A stretch of 64,000 bases of DNA, from assembly GCA_930367205.1 (NCBI GenBank), contig OV884013.1, forward strand, positions 116,770,869-116,834,868, written 5' to 3'. Source of the stretch: Acanthosoma haemorrhoidale (Eukaryota; Arthropoda; Insecta; Hemiptera; Acanthosomatidae). The position numbers and the translations under genes were made by a program. The notes under the pieces were generated by a model. That model had not been told where the DNA came from. It saw only the letters and a program-made list of their open reading frames with translations, and searched no databases. Below are positions 57,858-64,000 of the stretch, piece after piece; the stretch's first letter is position 1, and the number at the start of each line of letters is the position of its first letter.

Positions 57858-58110
57858 GTGGAGGGGGGGGGTTTGAAATTTTAATGAAGGTTTCTTTAGA
57901 GCTATGTATCATTCGAGGCGAAAACTTCACAAATTTAAGAATGTTTTTATTTTTTTTACAGTTTAATTGAATTTGAAACTTAATAAAAATCAACTGCTTA
58001 GAAAACGAAAATGGGCTGTGATTTTGCAAGAAGAAACTCTACGGAAAAGAAATGTGCTAGGATTAAAAATATCAGGCGATTGTTCCCATTTTTTATTTAT
58101 TTTTTTTTAA

Positions 58111-58308
58111 CCGGTGACGCGGCTGACGGAGGAGCGTGGGGGTCTTCCCAAGACTCCGCTTTCTCTTCGCATGTGGATTTGGGAGGTCTCTGGGCTGTCT
58201 GTAAATATTGTGTGAATGATGAATTGTAAATATGGTATGAATGAGAGCATTTATCTTATTACTTATTGCCTTATAAAAGGCAGATTGTCATTATAGCACA
58301 ATAAAGGA
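58111..58308 (+). mobile_element. LINE-A 3' UTR fragment
   Basis: Starts at CCGGTGACGCGGCTGACGGA and ends GCACAATAAAGG, with a ~20-base deletion around the CATGCGAGGGAGGTGAC block. Confidence 0.88.
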
Positions 58309-58460
58309 GTATATCAATCAATAAATTTCATAATTAAGCTTAGGAAAAATCCTAGAATACTTTTAGATATACACAGAAGTATATATATATATGGTATATT
58401 AGGAAGAAAATTCACGACGTTTATGTTTTAAGCAAGTGTAAATGTGATATACAAATACAG

Positions 58461-58765
58461 GAGGCTTTTGAATATTCCTAAAAATGAAGCATGGCAGATA
58501 TTAGGAGGTGGAGAATTCCAGAGAGTAGTTGCGCGAGCAAGGAAGGGCCGATCGTATGCTGCACCCCCCCCCCCCATCCCCTTAAAAAAAATGACAAAAC
58601 TATTATTTACTATAGATTATCAGGCGAATCTATTCACATATCACATTTTATATGTCCTGTATATAATCAATACAAGTAGAATGATACGCAATGTACTTGG
58701 CTTCATTGACAAGTCTCTAGAAGGTGATGAGGCTCACCTTTTTGATTACAACAAAAGAACTTAAA
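58461..58765. repeat. duplicated block: repeat Z plus LINE-B 3' UTR (minus)
   Basis: The first part (58461-58560) carries the repeat Z codons, then a run of 13 C and the beginning of a minus-strand LINE-B-like 3' UTR (TATCAGGCGAATCTATTCAC, hairpin at 58723-58738). The whole arrangement recurs at 63685-64000, so the two loci are a segmental duplication. The frames 58444-58764 and 58491-58679 cross the join and are not a real gene. Confidence 0.75.
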
Positions 58766-59876
58766 GGTTATGCTGCAATTTTGTGGGAAGGATTATAAAG
58801 CTGAGAGAGACGGGATCTTGGGTTCCGGGAGTGGACTGAGGATTTGAACTGTAAAATATTGTATGTATAGGGAGGCTGACGTGAATCGAAGGTATGGGAT
58901 TGTTATAGTCATCTGCATTCAGGCAGGCATAAGTATTGAGTATTGTAAACTGCTCACAAATTGAAGTGGACCACTTTCCAAAATTTAGATATTATTTAAT
59001 TTCTTTTACCAGGATGATTTGAAATATTTTCCAGTTTACGACAAACTATTGTTGTTATTCTAATAAAATTTAGTAAAAAAAAGACAAACTCGAAAAAATC
59101 GAGTTCATATTGCTTGAATAGTCGAACTTTAAAATGCCTGTTACCTGTAAAACTTGGTTACGATATAGTTAAATTTTCAATTTGACTATCGGCATTTAAA
59201 ATAACTACAGGACGTAAAGAGCATAGAAGTAAAAGCGAGGAATCCAAAAATGGCCTGAGATAATAGTCAAAAAGTTGCTCAATGTTTTTGACAAAAAATA
59301 CTTGATTTTCTTTATTCAACTGAACATCCTCTTGAAAAAAAATTGCAAATAGTTAAAATATTAATTTGAAAAAATTAGCCATTAAGATTGGAAGGACTGA
59401 TGCACAATATTAACAATTGAATACTCTAGTGTATACGTATCGTCACATTTAATTTATTTTATGTTTAAGAAATTGTTTTAAAAACACATACATCATCATC
59501 ATCATACATTATTAATAGCCGGGCTTCAAATTCCGAGACCGGCAGTTCGTTTCCTTTCACTTGAAGCTCCGAAAATAGAATTGAGGTGCTCCCTGTAGCA
59601 TCTCATTACCAATCCCTAATGGCTGCAACCCATTAACATAACCCTAATTAAAAAAAAATTGTCTGTTAGCTTATGAACAGTGAAAGTTCATGACGTAATA
59701 AATGCTCCAGGAGGCGTTAGTGTGTACAATAAAAGAGGCTTTTGACTTTGCCGTTATTTTGTTCGGATTCAGTAATTATTGTTTTGTTTTGTAGAAAAAT
59801 TCTTATGTGAATTGACAAGTTTCAGAACTACAAAGATTTTTAAATCATAAGCTCTAAGACAGGTGCACCATTTACG
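58766..59876. other. no gene; small repeat Z echo
   Basis: 58790-58900 resembles the segment downstream of repeat Z at 57 kb. The rest is AT-rich, with a short CAT microsatellite at 59490-59504. Confidence 0.45.
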
Positions 59877-60717
59877 AAGGTGTCCCAGAATTAACGCAAG
59901 ATTTGAATTTGCCGCCATTTGTGCAGTAAAGTGCTGGCAACACTAAAAAAAAAATAATTTGACTGCTGACAGTTTAGGGTTAGTAAAAAAGGAGCGTTAC
60001 ACGATAGGACAACGTGACTTTATTGTTGAACAATATCTCGAAATTGAAAGTTTGGTGGCCACAGTTCGAAAATTTCATACAAAATATGGTCGGAATAGTG
60101 TTTTGACTTCATCAACTGTGACGAGATTAATTGAAAAATTTAGGGAGACTGGATCAGTTGGTGACACTAAACACACTGGTCGTCCAAAAACGAGCCGTTC
60201 AAATGTCAATATCCAAGCAGTGCGTTAGAGTGTTGTTGAAAATCCAGGAACATCAATTCGGCGTCGTAAACACAGTTCTTTGTGCCGAAATTGGATGATA
60301 TTGATGTGGGCAATATGTGGTTTCAACAAGATGGTGCCATACAGCCCATGAAACAATTCAAATACTGCATGAGACATTTCCAGGTCGTGTACTCTCTCGT
60401 TTCGGTTATCAGAATTGGCCCCCTAGATCGTGTGATTGAAGACCTTTAGATTTCTTTTTATGGGGTTATTTGAAGTCAACAAGCCCACATCTACCCGTGC
60501 ATTAAAAGAGGAAATTCAACGACATTTATGCCAAATGGTCATGGAAAATTTCGACAAAAGAGTGCGTATGTGCCAGCAAAGTCGTGGAGGCCATTTGCCC
60601 GATGTGTTATTCCATAAATAACCCTATCCTATTTACTTTATAATTCAATAAAAAAATAACAACAAAAATACTATTTTCTATTTAAATCAAATCTTGCGTT
60701 AATTCTGGGACACCCTT
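59877..60717 (+). mobile_element. DD41D-like transposon copy D, internally deleted
   Basis: The left terminal repeat (AAGGTGTCCCAGAATTAACG, one G short) starts about 59877 and the right one ends at 60715. The transposase remnant has lost its ATG (AAG at the MERYT position), keeps HTKYGRNSVLTSSTVTRLIE, then a stop at NIQAVR. It has the same central deletion as copies A, B and E, plus a further 6-base loss (CATGCC) in the QDGATC region. The C-terminus VRMCQQSRGGHLPDVLFHK is intact at 60561-60620. Confidence 0.88.
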
Positions 60718-61878
60718 TACAAAGGCAGTAAAAAGCTGATTAGTATATTATAACATTACAACATAAAATTTCTTTATCAACTTCATGATACACCCATAGG
60801 GGGGTTTTTTTTTCAATATAAATATTTAAATATTTTACAATCTTCGTCAGAATACAATTTAAAATTATTTTGTAATACATGGTGGAAATCAGAAAGAAAA
60901 GCTAACAAAAATATATTATAAAAATAAAACAAAGATAAGAATAAGTAGATGTAAATTTTAATTTATTGTTGTTTTACCAACAGTATATGTTTTGTAAATT
61001 TGTGAATTGATTTTTCGAGGGAATGCTTCCTGTAATTGCCTGTTTCTCTTATTAATGGGTTTCCGGTTATGGAAGTCAGAAATTGTATATCGAGGGTAAT
61101 AGGGGGGGGGGTGTAGATTATTACATTGTCAATGTGATCGTAAAATGTATATAATTGTAATTAAAGGAATAATAAGCCAAAGGATCAGTTGTCATTTGTA
61201 GGATGTAAATGGATCAGGTATAAGCGATCGGCGCATTAGCAAGGAGGGCAGAAAGTAGTGCACCATTTGCATAATTCCCTCCATGTCGCCTGTCGCCTGT
61301 CGCCTGCAGTGACCTCAGCCGAAATATCGCTCCGCGTCCTATCGCAAGACACGCCTTTACTTCTCTCAGCTGTAGGCCCTATTTAGGGCACTCCGAATTT
61401 ATACATACCGTCCTACAAGGCCTACACTAAGGGTGTGTAATTAATGAGGGCAAGGAACCTTTCAATCCTCGACAAGGGAATGAGTGCCCGCAGGAGAACA
61501 CATTACACTTATAAATGTCTGCCTCGGTATAAGTGCTAAGAGGCTGCTTTTGAACCTGCAGTGAAGTTATCAAAAACCCTGGATTTGGGACTAAATTATT
61601 TCCTGACCCCTTTCAAGCCCATCGTGGGTAATAAATAAAACCACTGATGCTTTTATGTTTCACGAGATGGATAAGTGATATCTTAAAACGTGGACCTTCA
61701 CCGAAGGCGAGCCCCACATCACCGAGTCCCCCTTATATGATTCTTTTAACCACAAACCAGATTTAAATTTAATTTCAATTTAAATTAATTTGAAAAATAT
61801 TACCCAAGAGGCTAAGGAAAAAAAAAGTGCTATCTTCAGACTGACCTACCTCTGCCACTTCGATAATTACTCAACTAA
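60718..61878. other. no gene; balanced island 61230-61520
   Basis: AT-rich first half. The island has an octamer-like ATTTGCATAAT at about 61266, three repeats of TGTCGCC, and no repeat match. A degraded LINE-B hairpin (GGCGAGCCCCACATCACC) lies at about 61706. Confidence 0.4.
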
Positions 61879-62310
61879 GGGTGTTCCATTATAAAGTAAA
61901 TAGGATAGGGCAAATGGCCTCCACGACTTTGCTGGCACATACGCACTCTTTTGTCGAAATTTTCCATGACCATTTGGCATAAATGTCGTTGAATTTCCTC
62001 TTTTAATGCACGAGTGGATTTGGGCTTGTTGACATACACCTTTGACTTCAAATAACTCCATAAAAAGAAATCTAAAGGTGTTAAATCACACGATCTAGGG
62101 GGCCAATTCTGCTCACCGAAACGAGAGAATACACGACCTGGAAATGTCTCATGCAGTATTTGAATTGTTTCATGGGCTGTATGGTATTTGGCACCATCTT
62201 GTTGAAACCACATATTGGCCACATCAATATCATCCGAATTCGGCACAAAGAACTGTTGTTCGCCGAATTGATGTTCCTGGATTTTCAACAACTCACGCAC
62301 TGCTGAATGA
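61879..62310 (-). mobile_element. DD41D-like transposon copy E, 5'-truncated
   Basis: The minus strand starts near GCAGTGCGTGAGTTGTTGAA and shows the same central deletion. It then has WFQQDGAKYHTAHETIQILH and NWPPRSCDLTPLDFFLWSYL with 41 residues between the Asp residues, and ends CQQSRGGHLP. The right end (GGAACACCC) follows after loss of most of the 3' UTR. The frame 61875-62414 is open, but its first ~50 residues come from flanking DNA, so it is not a functional gene. Confidence 0.85.
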
Positions 62311-63684
62311 AGTTCTCTAACAATTATTACTAAGTATATAACACAAACATAGGGATTATTATCTAGTACTCCTGAGTCTCCAAAATATGGTTTACCAAGC
62401 AATGACCTATTCAAGATCTGTAAACTGTCACTCTCTCATGCTAAAATAAATAATAAATTGTCACATTTTGATATATTTATAGTTGAAGTGAATGAAGTCA
62501 TTTGTTAAAGGAATGGTCTATATTCAATGGCGGATGAAACGTCGTGGCAACCGATCCTTGGATTAATTGCTATTTAACATTCCTGTGATTCCTGTGAAGG
62601 AGAAATAAATTCAATTGCACACACTGTGCATTCATGCATCAGGAAAGAATCACAGTTAAGAATGACTATTGCTGCGAATCATTTTAAATTCTGAATATTT
62701 AGCAATAAGAATAAGGCAGTGATAACACATATTATTCATAATTACGAGTTACACAATAATAATGAATAGAACGGAATGACATTATTACCATAGCGACAAT
62801 GGGAACGTGTTGAATTTCGATGAATAATAATCGTAAATATTTCAAAATCTCACATTTTTTCTGGTTTTATTTCAATGAGTTATTTCATTTGTGATTTCTT
62901 TACAGAGGTTACTGTCTGATGTATGTTAATTTGTGGACTCAGTGTGAAACAAACTACATTAGAATCTTGTATATGGAACATATTACAATACTATTGCGTT
63001 CTCATTTGTGTGAAATAAAGTGATAAAATGAAATTAAAAAAAAGATATTCAAAGTCTGTTACATTATTGATTTTTCAAAGGCAAACGCTTCACCATCTTA
63101 TTACAACATAGCAAGGTCGTTGCGAGATTGAAATAACCAGCTGGAATGTTGTGGAAGAATAATAATTAAGAAAAGATACACGATTGAACACCTAGATTGC
63201 AAGGTTGTTTATTTGTATTATCTGATTGTGGTGTTAGCTATTTTCTTTCTACGAAATGAGGACGAAAAACTAAGTATCCTACGCCTCAATTCTGCACTTT
63301 GCCCCTTTGAAACTACGACTATCGTAGAACAGGATAGAATACAAATTATTTGTACAAAGTCCCCGTCCAATAACAATAATGTGGCGATGCAAAATTCGTA
63401 TCTGGCAAATAAAAATTAACAAAGTACAGTGGAATGCTGTTAACCACGGTAAGAAAAAGTTATAGTAATAGAAATAAAATAAAAAAATTTAACTACATTT
63501 TGCAAATCGACATTAATAAAAATAAACAAGTAAATAAACAAAAAAAAAAAAAAAGAAGCTATATGTACAATAGTAAAAACAAAGTATGTAGTAGGCAGTG
63601 GGATAAAAATGAAAGTATCAAAATATAACAAAATGAATGCATTGTTTCCAAACTTGCAAGCGTCTGTCTGGATGATTGGCATTG
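62311..63684. other. no gene recognised
   Basis: AT-rich DNA. The frames at 63213-63419, 63434-63628 and 63440-63682 (-) are low complexity or unassigned. Confidence 0.45.
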
Positions 63685-64000
63685 GAGGCTTTTGAGTGTT
63701 CCTAAAGGTGAAGCACGGCGGATATTAGGAGGTGGAGAATTCCAGAGAGTAGTTGAGCGAGCGAGGAAGGACCGATCGTATGCTGCACCCCCCCCCCCAT
63801 CCCTTTAAACTAATGACAAAACTATTATTTACTATAGATTATCAGGCGAATCTATTTACATATTACATTTTACTGTAACATCGGTACACTCTATACAAGG
63901 TCTGAATAAAAGTTATAATCAATACAAGTACAATGATACGCAATGTACTTGGCTTCATTGACAAGTCTCTAGAAGGTGATGGGGCTCACCTTTTTGATTA
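63685..64000. repeat. second copy of the repeat Z / LINE-B block, cut by the window end
   Basis: Matches 58461-58757 closely: GGAGGTGGAGAATTCCAGAG, the C run, TATCAGGCGAATCTATTTAC and the hairpin at 63975-63990. It carries about 40 extra bases at 63874-63915. The element continues past the window. Confidence 0.8.

Noticed and set aside
61875..62414. 179-residue minus-strand open frame as a possible intact transposase
   Set aside because: The first ~50 residues come from flanking DNA, and the N-terminal DNA-binding domain and first catalytic Asp are missing.

Overview
This window looks like AT-rich intergenic or intronic DNA from an insect. I find no complete host gene, rRNA, tRNA, CRISPR array, operon or other prokaryotic feature. 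What can be recognised is a dense layer of mostly dead transposable elements: two abundant non-LTR retrotransposon families, a fragment of a third, and three lineages of IS630/Tc1/mariner DNA transposons. The element types fit an arthropod, and my impression is a hemipteran, but the sequence alone does not prove that.

LINE-A (my label) is a Jockey-like LINE. It is present as about 20 truncated copies that keep the last ~110 residues of the reverse transcriptase ORF and/or a ~400-base 3' UTR ending in AATAAAG plus an A-rich tail. LINE-B (my label) is a second LINE whose 3' UTR carries the stem-loop AAGGTGA-GCCCCA-TCACCTT. A DD41D-like transposon has five copies (4.8, 12.9, 44.0, 59.9 and 61.9 kb). 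Four of them share one internal deletion; the 44-kb copy still has the deleted catalytic segment but is broken elsewhere. A second DUF4817-type transposon (28.3 kb) and a mariner (47.2 kb) have also lost their catalytic cores.

Layout: 1-4.8 kb has no gene and one GC-rich relic; 4.8-7.1 kb is a composite DD41D element with captured DNA; 9.6-11.0 kb is a foldback structure; 12.9-13.7 kb is the best-preserved DD41D derivative; 14.6-30.3 kb holds many LINE fragments, a nested LINE, a possible 3' transduction, an inverted duplication and the DUF4817 element; 32.9-34.3 kb is a long inverted repeat; 36-40.6 kb is an inverted pair, one arm carrying a retroposon with a perfect 24-base target duplication and stacked hairpins; 44-48 kb holds the long DD41D copy and the mariner; 50-64 kb holds more LINE copies, two DD41D copies and a direct duplication reaching the window end.

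The remaining DNA contains several GC-richer, apparently single-copy islands (near 15.5, 27.8, 30.6, 49.3, 51.4, 53.7 and 61.3 kb) that could be regulatory DNA of a neighbouring gene; that is inference. The most noteworthy structures are four long inverted duplications, a shared deletion in the DD41D copies, stem-loops at retrotransposon 3' ends, and a filled/empty insertion site visible within the window.
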